The notes beneath the pieces are model-generated. The model ran no database searches and had not been told where the DNA came from. It saw nothing but the letters and a program-made list of their open reading frames with translations. Below, piece after piece: positions 44,511-54,037 of a stretch of DNA of 64,000 nt. This stretch comes from Myxococcota bacterium (lineage in GTDB: Bacteria; Myxococcota_A; UBA9160; UBA4427). A program made the translations under genes and the position numbers. Location: positions 54,503 through 118,502 of the forward strand of contig JAQWRT010000042.1 in the NCBI GenBank assembly GCA_029243605.1, read 5' to 3'. Numbering within the stretch: the first letter of the stretch is position 1; the number at the start of each line of letters is the position of its first letter.

Positions 44511-45484
44511 GGGCTCAACTCCGGATGCCGCCTCTCCCAGTTTTGTAGCCAAGGGGGTTCGGCATGGAGTTCGATCCTATGATTCACCACGTAGACCCAC
44601 GGGTAAAGGCCTGTCGCTTCGGCTTCGCCGTCGCGGATGGCGTGAAGAGTGGATTCCAAGTCTGTCACATCTTGGGCCCGGAGTTCAGGCGCTCCGGGTG
44701 CCTCGATTCTGTGAGCCGCGAAGATACGCGTCTGGGGCGTGACTACTCGCAAGACATTTTCTGCCCCCTGTAGATAATCGCCCATTCCACTGTTTTGAAG
44801 AAAGGCGAAGAGCGGCCCGGGGTAGATAAAATCACCGCTGAAGAGGAATCCCGAGGGTGATTCCAGGAGAGAGATGGACTCCTCGGTATGTCCGGGAGTG
44901 TAGAGTACGGTGAGCGTTCGCCCGCCCAGATCAATCTCCGAGCCCAAGGCCAACCAGTTGTCTACCTCGAGAGTCGGGGTGGCGAAGCCCTCGACTTCTC
45001 CGAGATGTTCTTCGCTGCTCAACTGCAGTTTGCCGTCCCGCTCCCGCGCTCGCAGGTAGGGGAGGTCGACGACGGCCACATTTTCGAAGGTGATGGTGTT
45101 GCCTGTGTGGTCATAATGGAAATGAGAGGGAATAAAGGTGATGGGGAGATCGGTGAGTGAGTTCGCTACGGGGCGGATATCGCGATGCCCGGGGCCAGCA
45201 TCGAAGAGAACGGCTCGATCCGTCCCCATGATCAGGTAGCTGAAATTTTGCTGGTAATAACGCGGCTCACCGATTGCGAATACCCCCTCGGCCAGCTCTT
45301 CCACGGTGAAGTAGTCATCGTGCCAGCGAACCTCGGGCCCCTCTTGAGCCGGTGGCGCGAGTTCGATGGGGCCTTCCACGGTCAGAAGCCGGACCAGGAT
45401 CGAGTGGCGCTGGGAGACCAGGAGGAGCACGAGAGTACAGAGCAGGACCAGGATGATCAGGGTATTTCGGGTTGAAGTCCGCAT
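44507..45484 (-). CDS. Metallo-beta-lactamase fold hydrolase, membrane-anchored
   Basis: A protein of 325 residues. An N-terminal helix 'TLIILVLLCTLVLLLVS' is an uncleaved anchor or signal. The zinc motif HxHxDH is complete in 'IPSHFHYDHTGN'. 'VLYTPGHTEESISLL' and 'FLFSGDFIYPGPLFAF' supply the other ligands, and His in 'IFAAHRIEAP' is the last. The active domain is likely periplasmic. Substrates of the superfamily range from lactams to thioesters and lactones; none can be selected here. Confidence 0.9.
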   Translation of the reverse strand: MRTSTRNTLIILVLLCTLVLLLVSQRHSILVRLLTVEGPIELAPPAQEGPEVRWHDDYFTVEELAEGVFAIGEPRYYQQNFSYLIMGTDRAVLFDAGPGHRDIRPVANSLTDLPITFIPSHFHYDHTGNTITFENVAVVDLPYLRARERDGKLQLSSEEHLGEVEGFATPTLEVDNWLALGSEIDLGGRTLTVLYTPGHTEESISLLESPSGFLFSGDFIYPGPLFAFLQNSGMGDYLQGAENVLRVVTPQTRIFAAHRIEAPGAPELRAQDVTDLESTLHAIRDGEAEATGLYPWVYVVNHRIELHAEPPWLQNWERRHPELSP

Positions 45485-45708
45485 TGGATTTCAGGTTACC
45501 GCTTTATGGAATGTTATCGATGGCTTTGCCGGCGACCTCTGCCGATCAGGGGTCGCCTCTCGCTACTCAGGCATTGCCGCGCCACGCCCAAGCCTCCGCC
45601 CGTCGGGAAAAGCTTAGAAGGAAGGGCCCGTCTGAGCACTTTATATTCGTACTAAGCTTCGCCGGAATCACAGCGTCTAGATCGCCCGGGGAGCCCCCGG
45701 AGGAATCC

Positions 45709-46735
45709 GTGAAAAATCCCTTTGAAACCCATGAGGTCGCAATCTTTCGCCATGCCCTAGCGAAATTTCTGGCCGAAGACGTTTGGCCCCATGTCGATGA
45801 ATGGGATGAAGCGGGCGCTTTTCCCTGGGAAATCCACGAGAAGGCCGGCCGCCTGGGAGTCTTTGGTTTGGGAATCGACGAGGTCTATGGTGGGCTGGGC
45901 TTTGATAACGCCTTCATGCGCGCTGCTCTCGGCAGGAGTTCGGAAAGCGGTGCTCTGGGGGAGTGACGGCAAGCCTGGCTGCGCGAAATATCATGACCGG
46001 ACCGGTTCAAGAACTGGCCAGCGAAGAGATCAAGCAGGGCGCCCTCGCCGAGATCGTGAGCGGCGAAAAAGGGGGCGCACTGGCGATCACCGAGCCCTCG
46101 GGCGGCTCCGATGTGGCGAATATGCAGACCCGAGCCGAGCGAGAGGGCGACGATTACCTATTGAACGGAGCGAAGACCTTCATCACGGGAGGGATGCACG
46201 CCTCCTATTTTGTTGTCGGCGCACGAACCGGGGGCAGCGGGCTTGAAGGCATCTCGCTCTTCTTCGTCGATGCAGATGCACCAGGATTTTCCCGAGAGAG
46301 CGTGGGGCCGAAGATGGGTTGGTGGGCATCGGATACGGCAACCCTGCATTTCGATAATTGTCGGGTTTCGGCGGATCGCATGCTTGGTCAGGAGGGCCAG
46401 GGGTTCCTAGCCATCATGAATAACTTCAACTGGGAAAGGCTCGGCATGTCTGCCCAGGTTTTCGAAGATTGATGCCATGCAGGCCTATGTTCACCATGTC
46501 TGCTGGCAGGTGGAGGCTGGGCAGAGGGTGGCCGCTGAAATCGCAAAGCTCAAACTCTTCTGTTCGCGCGAACTCGAGTATGTCGCCAATGAAGCAATGC
46601 AAATTTTCGGGGGTGCGGCCTACCTCGGCGGCAACCCAGTGGAGAGGGTTTACCGGGAGGTCAAGGTCATGTCTATCAGGGGGGGGCTCTCAGGAAATCA
46701 TGCGTGAACTTGCGATGCGTCAAATGGGCCTTTAG
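45709..46735 (+). pseudogene. Decayed acyl-CoA dehydrogenase
   Basis: The start GTG at 45709 follows GGAGGAATCC, and three frames must be joined to follow the family. The first part 'VKNPFETHEVAIFRHALAKF' runs to 'SSESGALGE', where the frame breaks at a G-run near 45957. The second part, 'TASLAARNIMTGPVQELASE', includes 'ALAITEPSGGSDVANMQTRA' and stops near 46470. The third part, 'VCWQVEAGQRVAAEIAKLKL', runs to 'VERVYREVKVMSIRGG' and breaks at an 8-G run at 46679; a further shift restores 'SQEIMRELAMRQMGL'. About 50 residues, including the 'FG.PL..FQ' region, are missing. Single-G indels could be sequencing errors, but the internal deletion speaks for decay. Confidence 0.85.
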
Positions 46736-46795
46736 GGAGCGGGAATTCCCGCGTCCTAAAGGCCATTGAAGTCGCTGCCGGTTTCCAGGGTCGAG

Positions 46796-47668
46796 CTAGA
46801 ACTCGTAGACGAGGTTCCCGAAGTACTTGAGGTTGTTGTTCTTGCCAGGCTGGTCCGAGTCGTATTCTTCCTTGACGCCAACTTTGAGGCTGAGCCCGTC
46901 GAGCTGGGTGATAGCGACGGTATAAGCGGCATTGGCCAAGATTCGGAACTCCGAGAAGTTTTCAAAATCCGGGTAGTAGGTGATATCGGCCGTTAGCTTC
47001 TGGCCCTCCATGGGGGTCCAGTCAAAGACCAATCCGACGACGCCCTCGGGCTTCCAACCCGGCTCGGTTCCCCAGGAATGGGAGAAGCCAGCGCCGAGTT
47101 CGCCTCGAAGGTTGAAGTTCTTTCGAGCGAGGATCGTGTAGCCGAGGCCGCCGCTGCCCGAAATGCGATTTTCCCAGGCTTGAAACGCATCGTATTGATA
47201 GCGAGTTTGGACGAAGGCATAGAAGGGAGATTCCTCGAAGAGGAAATCGTGCTGGTAGTTCGCGAAGAACTCGTTCGTGGTTTGGGCGCCCTGTTGGCTG
47301 GCGAAGAAATACGAGGTGTTAAAGGCAGCTCGGTAGCGGTCGGTCTCGCGACCGAGAGCGAGAGCCGCATTGAAGCTGGCATCCGAGCTGTTTCCGCTGG
47401 ATCCCGAAAAGCCGGCTCCGAAATTCCTATTCCAGCCCGCGAGTATCTTGGTGCCGAAGAGGCCGGGATTTGGGGGTGTCGGAGGTTTGAGGGCATCGCG
47501 TTGAATGACGATTTTCCCGAGTTGGGGGTGATCGACGACGATGGTCTTGTCGGTCTCCTTAACGACTTTTGCGTCGATCTTGTCGCCGTTGGCGAGTTCG
47601 AAAACGTCGGCCCAGACAGAGGGGGCAGCGAAGATGAAGAGCAGACTGGCGACCCACAAGATGCGCAT
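46796..47668 (-). CDS. DUF481 family outer-membrane barrel protein
   Basis: ATG at 47668 with AAGGA upstream gives 290 residues. A signal peptide ends at 'PSVWADVFELANGD'. A short N-terminal beta domain of about 50 residues ('IDAKVVKETDKTIVVDHPQL') is followed by the DUF481 barrel. 'LFGTKILAGWNRNFGAGFSG' starts it, repeated Tyr/Phe-rich strands such as 'YQHDFLFEESPFYAFVQTRY' follow, and 'LKYFGNLVYEF' ends in Phe. DUF481 (YdiY-like) proteins are salt-responsive outer-membrane proteins of unknown function. Confidence 0.9.
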   Translation of the reverse strand: MRILWVASLLFIFAAPSVWADVFELANGDKIDAKVVKETDKTIVVDHPQLGKIVIQRDALKPPTPPNPGLFGTKILAGWNRNFGAGFSGSSGNSSDASFNAALALGRETDRYRAAFNTSYFFASQQGAQTTNEFFANYQHDFLFEESPFYAFVQTRYQYDAFQAWENRISGSGGLGYTILARKNFNLRGELGAGFSHSWGTEPGWKPEGVVGLVFDWTPMEGQKLTADITYYPDFENFSEFRILANAAYTVAITQLDGLSLKVGVKEEYDSDQPGKNNNLKYFGNLVYEF

Positions 47669-47795
47669 AAATATTCCTTTTCGAAAATTTTTTTGGAGTT
47701 GATTCCGTACTGTGAATAGAGCTCGGATGTCGCGGTACGAGCTTCGATAGCTCGGAGGGGGGCACGCCGCTGAGGGGATCCGAAGGGAAGCTTTT

Positions 47796-48641
47796 TCAGC
47801 CGGCGTCAGATGGCGTGGCGAGGTGCACATCCTGCTGGGGATAGGGGAAGGAGCAACCGCCCGCTTCGATCCCCTCCTTGAGGGCTCGGGTAAGATCGCC
47901 CCGGGCGCGACCATAATTGCTGGCGGCCACCCAGGGGCGGACCATGATATTCACGGCGGAATCCCCGAGCTCGGCGACCGCAACCGTCGGCGCCGGATCG
48001 GCAAGAATACGCTCGTCGGCGGCGAGGACGGACTCGATGATCGATATGGCCTTCCCGAGGTCGTCATCGTAGGAGACGCCCATTATGAGATCGATGCGCC
48101 GGTTCTCGTTGGCGCTGAAATTCTTGATCGTGGTGCCGTAGACAGATGAGTTCGGGATGATGATCTGGATATTATCGAAGGTGTTGATTGTGGTGGTAAA
48201 GAGCGAGACCTCGGAAACGACCCCGGTCGACCCGCCCACCGAGATGGCGTCGCCTATTTTGAAGGGGCGCATCACAAGGAGCATGACTCCGGCGGCGAAA
48301 CTCGAAAGGGTGCCCTGTAGGGCGAGGCCGACGGCGAGTCCGGCGGCGCCCACGACGGCGACCAGGGACGTGGTCTCGATTCCGAAGAGTTGGAGCACCG
48401 CGATGATGACGACGGCGAGTACTGAATAGTGGACCGCCTGACCGAAGAAGGGGATCAACTGCGCGTCGATATTGGCTCGGGTCAGCGAGCGTCGCGTCAA
48501 CTTACCCGCCCGAGCCGCGACCCAGCGCCCGGCGATGAGTACGAGGATCGCTCCTACGACCTGTAACCCCCAACTCGATAGAAGGTCGATGGCGGTGCTG
48601 GCGAGCTGGTGTCCGGCCTCGTTGAGTTCATTCGGGTCCAT
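47796..48641 (-). CDS. mscS: Small-conductance mechanosensitive channel (MscS family)
   Basis: A protein of 281 residues, close to the E. coli MscS length. AGGAG lies seven bases upstream of the ATG. Three helices are visible. The pore helix TM3 is the Gly/Ala-rich 'VGAAGLAVGLALQGTLSSFA', followed by 'PFKIGDAISVGGSTGVVSEV' and 'NSSVYGTTIKNFSANENRRI', which mark the MscS beta domain. It opens under membrane tension and releases solutes during hypo-osmotic shock. It is monocistronic. Confidence 0.95.
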   Translation of the reverse strand: MDPNELNEAGHQLASTAIDLLSSWGLQVVGAILVLIAGRWVAARAGKLTRRSLTRANIDAQLIPFFGQAVHYSVLAVVIIAVLQLFGIETTSLVAVVGAAGLAVGLALQGTLSSFAAGVMLLVMRPFKIGDAISVGGSTGVVSEVSLFTTTINTFDNIQIIIPNSSVYGTTIKNFSANENRRIDLIMGVSYDDDLGKAISIIESVLAADERILADPAPTVAVAELGDSAVNIMVRPWVAASNYGRARGDLTRALKEGIEAGGCSFPYPQQDVHLATPSDAG

Positions 48642-48770
48642 TGCTTTTTCTCCTCATGCACTTCTCGTCCGAATCTCGGCGTCTCGGTAATAGAACGTGG
48701 TGAGAAAAACCTAGCGCCTGGGCTGGCCGTGTGAAGTTGGCGTCGGACTATTTTTTGGGGGGTGAAGACT

Positions 48771-48841
48771 TGTTTTGTGCAAACAAAATATCGTCGTGAA
48801 GATCGCGACCCCTGCGGATCAAATAATGCACCGATTATTTG
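48771..48841. other. AT-rich stretch with two inverted repeats in a 340-base gap
   Basis: The gap 48642-48981 holds no gene. It contains TGTTTTGT/ACAAAATA around a GCAA loop (48771-48790) and a perfect 8-base inverted repeat CAAATAAT/ATTATTTG with spacer GCACCG (48820-48841). Both are much richer in A+T than their surroundings. The gap lies upstream of mscS and downstream of the DAHP synthase gene, so operators or a promoter region for mscS are plausible. No clear promoter boxes could be fixed. Confidence 0.4.
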
Positions 48842-48981
48842 TTTCGTCTTGCCCCGTTTGCGACCAAGGGCGTCGTGTTGGCGGGAGGGAAGCCCTTATC
48901 CAGACGAAACGGAGCCCTTACCGTCTATAAGAATTCCGACGTATTTGGTTCTCGGCGTCTGGCTTTGGGACCCGGGTGTTA

Positions 48982-50049
48982 TCAGCCCCGAGTGCGTCTC
49001 TGCCGAACCGCATGGGCCAACTCATCGAGAAGCGGCCGGCTCTGTTCCCAACTCATGCACGCATCCGTGATGCTTAGTCCGTGCACGAGCTCCCCGGGTG
49101 CGACGCCTTGGGCGTCTTGGTTCCCGCCCTCGAGAAAGCTTTCGAGCATCAAGCCCGAGATCTGATCGGCTCCGCGTGAGACCTGGCTCGCGATCTGCCC
49201 TGCGACCTCGACTTGGACATCATGATTTTTCCCGCTGTTGGCGTGGCTGCAATCGATCATGACCCGACCGACGAGCCCCTTGCTCTCGAGTTTGGCGACG
49301 ACGTCGTCGACCTGCTCCGGCGAGTAGTTGGGGCCGTCGCTTCCTCCTCTGAGTATGACGTGGCAGTCTTCGTTACCCCGGGTGGCCACAATGGCAGCAA
49401 CTCCCTGCTTGGTGACCGAGAGAAAGTGGTGGGGATTCGCGCTCGATCGAATTCCATCGATGGCCACCTGAACGTTGCCACTCGTCCCATTTTTGAAGCC
49501 CACAGGCATGGAGAGCCCGGATGCCAGTTCGCGATGAACTTGGCTCTCGGCAGTGCGCGCTCCGATCGCCCCCCAGACTACGAGGTCGGCGTAGAATTGC
49601 GGGGTAATGGGGTCGAGAAATTCGCTACCCGCGGGCAGCCCAAGGGAAACCACGTCGAGAAGAAATCGGCGAGCGGTTCGGAGGCCGTGATTGATTGCGA
49701 AGCTGTCGTCGAGGTCAGGGTCGTTGATCAATCCCTTCCAGCCCACCGTGGTTCGCGGCTTCTCGAAGTAGACCCGCATGACGATGCAGAGTTCGTCGAT
49801 GAATTCCCGCCGGCAGGCGGCCAGTCTTTCCGCGTACTCGAGGCCTGCCGCGGGGTCGTGGATCGAGCAGGGGCCCATCACGACGACCAGTCGGTCATCG
49901 CGACCGGCGAGAATATCGGCGACTTCCTTGCGGCCCTGGGCAACTGTGGCGGATCCCTCCTCGTCCAGTGGAAAGTCCTCCATCAGGATGGCCGGCGAGA
50001 TCAGCGGCCGGAGATTGTCGATACGTAGGTCGTCGGTCCTGTGGAGCAT
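48982..50049 (-). CDS. 3-deoxy-7-phosphoheptulonate synthase, class I (AroF/AroG/AroH)
   Basis: ATG at 50049 gives 355 residues, with GGAAGGGAAG upstream. Family landmarks are 'VVVMGPCSIHDPAAGLEYAE', 'MRVYFEKPRTTVGWKGLIND', 'VGFKNGTSGNVQVAIDGI', 'LRGGSDGPNYSPEQVDD' and 'MIDCSHANSGKNHDVQ'. The enzyme condenses phosphoenolpyruvate and erythrose 4-phosphate, the first step of the shikimate pathway. In enterobacteria the isoforms are feedback-inhibited by Phe, Tyr or Trp; the isoform cannot be told here. It is alone, and no attenuator was found in its leader. Confidence 0.97.
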   Translation of the reverse strand: MLHRTDDLRIDNLRPLISPAILMEDFPLDEEGSATVAQGRKEVADILAGRDDRLVVVMGPCSIHDPAAGLEYAERLAACRREFIDELCIVMRVYFEKPRTTVGWKGLINDPDLDDSFAINHGLRTARRFLLDVVSLGLPAGSEFLDPITPQFYADLVVWGAIGARTAESQVHRELASGLSMPVGFKNGTSGNVQVAIDGIRSSANPHHFLSVTKQGVAAIVATRGNEDCHVILRGGSDGPNYSPEQVDDVVAKLESKGLVGRVMIDCSHANSGKNHDVQVEVAGQIASQVSRGADQISGLMLESFLEGGNQDAQGVAPGELVHGLSITDACMSWEQSRPLLDELAHAVRQRRTRG

Positions 50050-50438
50050 GTCTTCCCTTCCTGGGTTGGTTGGCGCGGGTCTCGGGGGCGAGGCCGGGAG
50101 GCCGGTCCCTATTACCCGGGAACGGGAGTCTCCCAATCCGGGGGGCCGATGCAAGCATTCGAGCCCGAATCTCCCCTAGGGGCGAATATTATTGATGCTG
50201 GGGGCCAGGCGGTGGCACCCTCACGCGCTTTCCACTTCATCTGTGGGGGTAGATAGAAATACATTATTTTCAGTTTTGATGAACACCGGTAATCGAGAGG
50301 CCACTTACCAGCGCCTACCGGTCCATCTAAAGCCCCGGGACAAGAAGGCTTTTTTAATTTTTGCCAGATTAATCGCGACCCCGGCCCGAGTTGATGCAAT
50401 CGCTCTGCCGGCTGCTAAGTGCACATGAGGAACCCAAG
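50050..50438. other. Intergenic region between DAHP synthase and broken exported gene
   Basis: This 389-base stretch holds no convincing gene. A short palindrome CCCCTAGGGG with AT-rich flank lies near 50173-50195. A T-rich run, TTTTTTAATTTTT, lies near 50350 behind a weak four-pair stem. Promoters for both divergent genes must be here, but I could not assign boxes. Confidence 0.4.
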
Positions 50439-50912
50439 ATGAACACCCACGGCTCTCGCTTCCAATCGCTTCGCTTCGGGTCGCTGGTTGGGCTGCTCCT
50501 TCCGCTCCTTCTACTCATGGCGGGGGGCGCCCTGGGCCTTGCCCCTCTCGGGCTTGCTCACGCCGGGGGCGACTCTGGATAGCGGCGCCCTGGGCTTCAG
50601 CAATTTTGCCTACACGAGCACCGGGGATATGCCCCAGGCCGCCAACATCACGGTCAGCGCCTATACCGATTCCGCGGGCCATGCGGGCATCGCCCTGATG
50701 GGCAGTTTTGAGGGGCACGACCACCGTGGATCAGGCTCAGAAGAGCTTGCCGCCCTCGAGCGAACTCGGCGTGGTCATGAACAATATCGACGAACTCCCG
50801 GGTAACTCGGTCCTCTGCGAAGGGGTCCTGTCCCGGGCGGAGGCACTCGCTTGCGTGCCGGAGGCCACTCGGCCAAACTCACCCTCCGAGCAATTGAAAC
50901 TCACTGAGTGGG
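50439..50912 (+). pseudogene. Frameshifted exported protein of unknown function
   Basis: An ATG with GAGGA upstream starts a clear signal peptide ('LVGLLLPLLLLMAGGALGLA', then 'PLGLAHAGG'), but the frame stops after 47 codons. Shifting once at a five-G run near 50570 continues as 'TLDSGALGFSNFAYTSTGDM' and 'SAYTDSAGHAGIALMGSFEG'. A second shift near 50714, also by a G-run, continues as 'TTTVDQAQKSLPPSSELGVV'. Codon use looks coding across all three pieces. The product is not recognised, and the end is approximate. It may be a real gene hit by two base-call errors. Confidence 0.5.
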
Positions 50913-53900
50913 ATGGTGTGCATGCGTCGCCCAGGAGCCTGCCGGGGACTCGTCCCGATTTTTTTCGCGCTTTATCTACTGGGCTGCACCGGCCCAGGGG
51001 GGCCGGTGCTCCCGGGCTCGCCTTCGGCTTCTCCCTCGAATTCGCCCTCGGCGCTTGGAGAGGGGGCTCTGCTGGATGGTATCAACCAGCTGAGCTTTGA
51101 GGGGCTGCGCGCGGGGGAAGGCTATTTCTCCCGGAGCGGCGACCTGCTCATTTTCCAAAGTGAGCGGCAGGAGGGGAACCCCTTCTACCAGATCTACACC
51201 CTCGACCTGAATAACGGCTCGGTCCAGCGGGTTTCTCCGGGTATCGGGAAGGCCACCTGCGGTTGGATTCACCCGGGATCACAGCGGGCCCTCTTCGCTT
51301 CGACCCATGGCGACCCGTCCTCTTCGGAGGAGCAGCGACTGGAACTCGAGCGCCGGGCCAGCGGCCAGAAGCGTCGTTATGCCTGGGACTACGATCCCAG
51401 CTACGACCTTTTCTCGGTTCCTTTGGGTGCGCCGGGTGAAGCGATTCCCCAGGCGCTGACCCGCTCCAAGGGCTACGACGCGGAGGCCTCCTGGTCTCCT
51501 AATGGCCGGCAGATTCTATTCGCCTCCAACCGGCACGCCTACGCCGAGGGAGCTGAGGTCGACCAGGAGCGACTCGCTCGGGATCCCTCCTATTTCATCG
51601 AGCTCTACATCATGGATTCCAACGGCCAGAATATTCGTCGCCTGACCGATAGCCCCGGCTATGACGGGGGGCCTTTTTTCAGTCCGGGAGGCGATCGCAT
51701 CGTCTGGCGTCGTTTTTCACCGGATGGGCTGACGGCCGAAATCTACAGCATGGCGACCGACGGCAGCGAGATTCGCCAACTGACGAGCCTCGGGGTCCTC
51801 TCGTGGGCTCCCTTCTATCACCCGTCGGGCGATTATGTGATCTTCACCACCAACCTCCACGGTCATGGGAATTTTGAGCTCTATATCGTCGACGTTCACG
51901 GGGAAGCCACGCCGGCGAGAGTGACCCAAAGCAATGGTTTCGACGGTCTGCCCGCTTTCTCGCCGGAGGGTGAGCAACTTGTCTGGACCAGCAACCGGAC
52001 CCTCGATGGGCGCTCTCAACTCTTCCGAGCGGAGTGGAGCGACGCCGGAGCAAGGGAAGCGCTGGGGCTTCCGGCCCGGTCGGGCCCCCAGGCCACCGCC
52101 CTGCTGCCCCTGCCGAAGCAGACCGATAAGGCCATTCGAGAAGCCGACCTGCGTGCCCATGTGGAAGCTCTGGCCAGCGATATCACCGAAGGCCGGCTCA
52201 CCGGGACCGCGGGGGAGAAAATCGCGACTTCCTACGTGGCGCGAGCGTTCCGCGCGGTGGGCCTCGAGCCTGCCGGAGACGGCGGTACCTATTTCCAGAC
52301 CTTTGGGTTTACCGCGGGGATATCACTTGGCCCGGGCAATCGTCTCGCCATCAGCCGGGGGGGAGCCCGTCGAATTTTGGACAGTGGGGTCGACGTCGAG
52401 TGGCGTCCATTCGCGTTCTCCAAGGAGGGCGAGGTCCCTGGCTCCCAGATTGTCTGGGCCGGCTACGGGATCGTGGCCCCGGCCGGTCAGGGGCAGAAGC
52501 CCATCGATAATTATTCGGGGCTCGATGTTAAAGACCGTTGGGTTCTCGTCCTTCGCCATGTTCCCTCGAACCTGTCTGCAGAGTCCCGGCAACACCTCCA
52601 TCGCTATTCCAGCCTGCGCTACAAGGCCATGCTCGCTCGGGATCGCGGGGCCAGGGGATTGCTCGTGGTCAGTGGGCCCAATTCCCAGGTGCGAGACGAA
52701 TTGGTCCCCTTGGGTTTTGATGTTTCACTCGCAGGGACTTCCATCGCCGCGATTTCCATCGACGATGCCCTGGCCGGCGATTTGCTCGAGGGGTCGCAGA
52801 GGAGCCTCCAGAGCCTTCATGATGCGGCGGATTCGGCCAGTTCCCTCGAGGGATTCCGGCTCACCGGGGTCGAAGTTTCTGCGGAGATCGTCCTCGAGCG
52901 CCAGCGCCGAAGTGGCCGCAATGTGATTGGTCGCCTCCAGGTGGGCCCGCAGCCGAGCGAAGAGATCATTCTTCTGGGTGCGCATGTCGACCACCTGGGG
53001 CGAGGCAAAAACGCCGCTTCCCTGGCGCGAAATAGTCAGGACGCTTCGATTCATCCCGGAGCGGATGATAATGCTTCGGGGGTGGCCTCGTTGATCGAGG
53101 TCGCCGAGGCAACGGCGAGCGGAATCGCAAGCGGCGAATTTACGGGTCGTCGTGATCTGGTCTTTGCCGCTTGGTCTGGCGAAGAGTTGGGACTTTTGGG
53201 TTCGAGTCATTGGGCGGGCCCAGTGGACCCTCACGGAACCCAGAGTGCAGTGGCGGACCGGGTGGCGGCCTACCTGAATTTCGACATGGTGGGGCGTATG
53301 GGCGACTTTCTCTCGCTCTACGGGGTGGGCTCGAGTCCGGTCTGGCCTGGAGAAATCGAGCGAGCCAATATTCAGCGGGCTCTTCCAATTCTGCCTCAAC
53401 AGGAAAGCCAGTTGCCCACGGATGCGACGGTCTTTTTCAACCGGGGGGTTCCCGTGCTCGCGGCCTTTACGGGCGCGCACTCGGATTACCATACCCCCGA
53501 CGATACCCCCGAGAAACTCGACTACGCGAGCATGGAGAAAATTGCGGAGCTGGTGGGCGCGGTGGCGATCTCGCTCTCTGAATCTCCCGAAAGGCCGCGC
53601 TTCATTCCCCCAGAGCCGGGGAGTTCGGCGCCGGGGCCCTCGGGCATTCGTGTCTATTTGGGAACGCTGCCCGATTATGCGAAGAGCGATGTCATGGGCC
53701 TGGCACTTGCCGGCGTGACACCGGGCGGGCCCGCTGAAAAGGGCGGTTTGCAGGCGGGGGATATCGTCGTTGAGGTGGCGGGGACGCCCATCGAGAATAT
53801 CTACGATTACACCTATGCCCTCGATGCGCTGAAGGTCGAAGAACCGATCCGCGTCGTGGTTTTGCGCGGGGCCGAGCGCCTTGTCCTCAAGGTCGTCCCC

Positions 53901-53915
53901 CTTTCCCGGGACTGA
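50913..53915 (+). CDS. TolB-like propeller / M28 peptidase / PDZ lipoprotein
   Basis: A protein of 1000 residues; an ATG three codons downstream is an alternative start. The signal 'FFALYLLGCTGPG' has a good lipobox. Residues 60-400 are a beta-propeller with TolB/WD40-like repeats ('YDAEASWSPNGRQILFASNR', 'GGPFFSPGGDRIVWRRF'). Residues 415-870 are an M28 zinc aminopeptidase with a protease-associated insert. All zinc and catalytic residues are present: His691 (GAHVDH), Asp718 (GADDNASG), Glu757-Glu758 (SGEELGLLG), Asp791 (NFDMVG) and His860 (SDYHTPDDT). A PDZ domain closes the protein ('AGVTPGGPAEKGGLQAGDIV'). It is probably a periplasm-facing, lipid-anchored peptidase for peptides. Confidence 0.93.
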   Translation: MVCMRRPGACRGLVPIFFALYLLGCTGPGGPVLPGSPSASPSNSPSALGEGALLDGINQLSFEGLRAGEGYFSRSGDLLIFQSERQEGNPFYQIYTLDLNNGSVQRVSPGIGKATCGWIHPGSQRALFASTHGDPSSSEEQRLELERRASGQKRRYAWDYDPSYDLFSVPLGAPGEAIPQALTRSKGYDAEASWSPNGRQILFASNRHAYAEGAEVDQERLARDPSYFIELYIMDSNGQNIRRLTDSPGYDGGPFFSPGGDRIVWRRFSPDGLTAEIYSMATDGSEIRQLTSLGVLSWAPFYHPSGDYVIFTTNLHGHGNFELYIVDVHGEATPARVTQSNGFDGLPAFSPEGEQLVWTSNRTLDGRSQLFRAEWSDAGAREALGLPARSGPQATALLPLPKQTDKAIREADLRAHVEALASDITEGRLTGTAGEKIATSYVARAFRAVGLEPAGDGGTYFQTFGFTAGISLGPGNRLAISRGGARRILDSGVDVEWRPFAFSKEGEVPGSQIVWAGYGIVAPAGQGQKPIDNYSGLDVKDRWVLVLRHVPSNLSAESRQHLHRYSSLRYKAMLARDRGARGLLVVSGPNSQVRDELVPLGFDVSLAGTSIAAISIDDALAGDLLEGSQRSLQSLHDAADSASSLEGFRLTGVEVSAEIVLERQRRSGRNVIGRLQVGPQPSEEIILLGAHVDHLGRGKNAASLARNSQDASIHPGADDNASGVASLIEVAEATASGIASGEFTGRRDLVFAAWSGEELGLLGSSHWAGPVDPHGTQSAVADRVAAYLNFDMVGRMGDFLSLYGVGSSPVWPGEIERANIQRALPILPQQESQLPTDATVFFNRGVPVLAAFTGAHSDYHTPDDTPEKLDYASMEKIAELVGAVAISLSESPERPRFIPPEPGSSAPGPSGIRVYLGTLPDYAKSDVMGLALAGVTPGGPAEKGGLQAGDIVVEVAGTPIENIYDYTYALDALKVEEPIRVVVLRGAERLVLKVVPLSRD

Positions 53916-53930
53916 GCCCGGGTTCCTTTT
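53905..53930 (+). terminator. Putative terminator overlapping the M28 stop codon
   Basis: CCCGGG-ACTGAG-CCCGGG forms a six-pair hairpin that contains the TGA stop in its loop. TTCCTTTT follows. The T-run is broken, so strength is moderate. Confidence 0.5.
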
Positions 53931-54037
53931 GTCCGCCCGTTGAACGCTTCCTGGCCGAGCCAAGCGCGGTTTGGCCTAAGGCCGGTGAGTATGCGAGAGT
54001 AGGGCGCTCCCCTTTAACGACTCAATCAGGAGCCCCA

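Noticed and set aside
45963..46472. Independent short acyl-CoA dehydrogenase gene
   Set aside because: It is only the middle third of the family; the other parts lie in other frames directly next to it.
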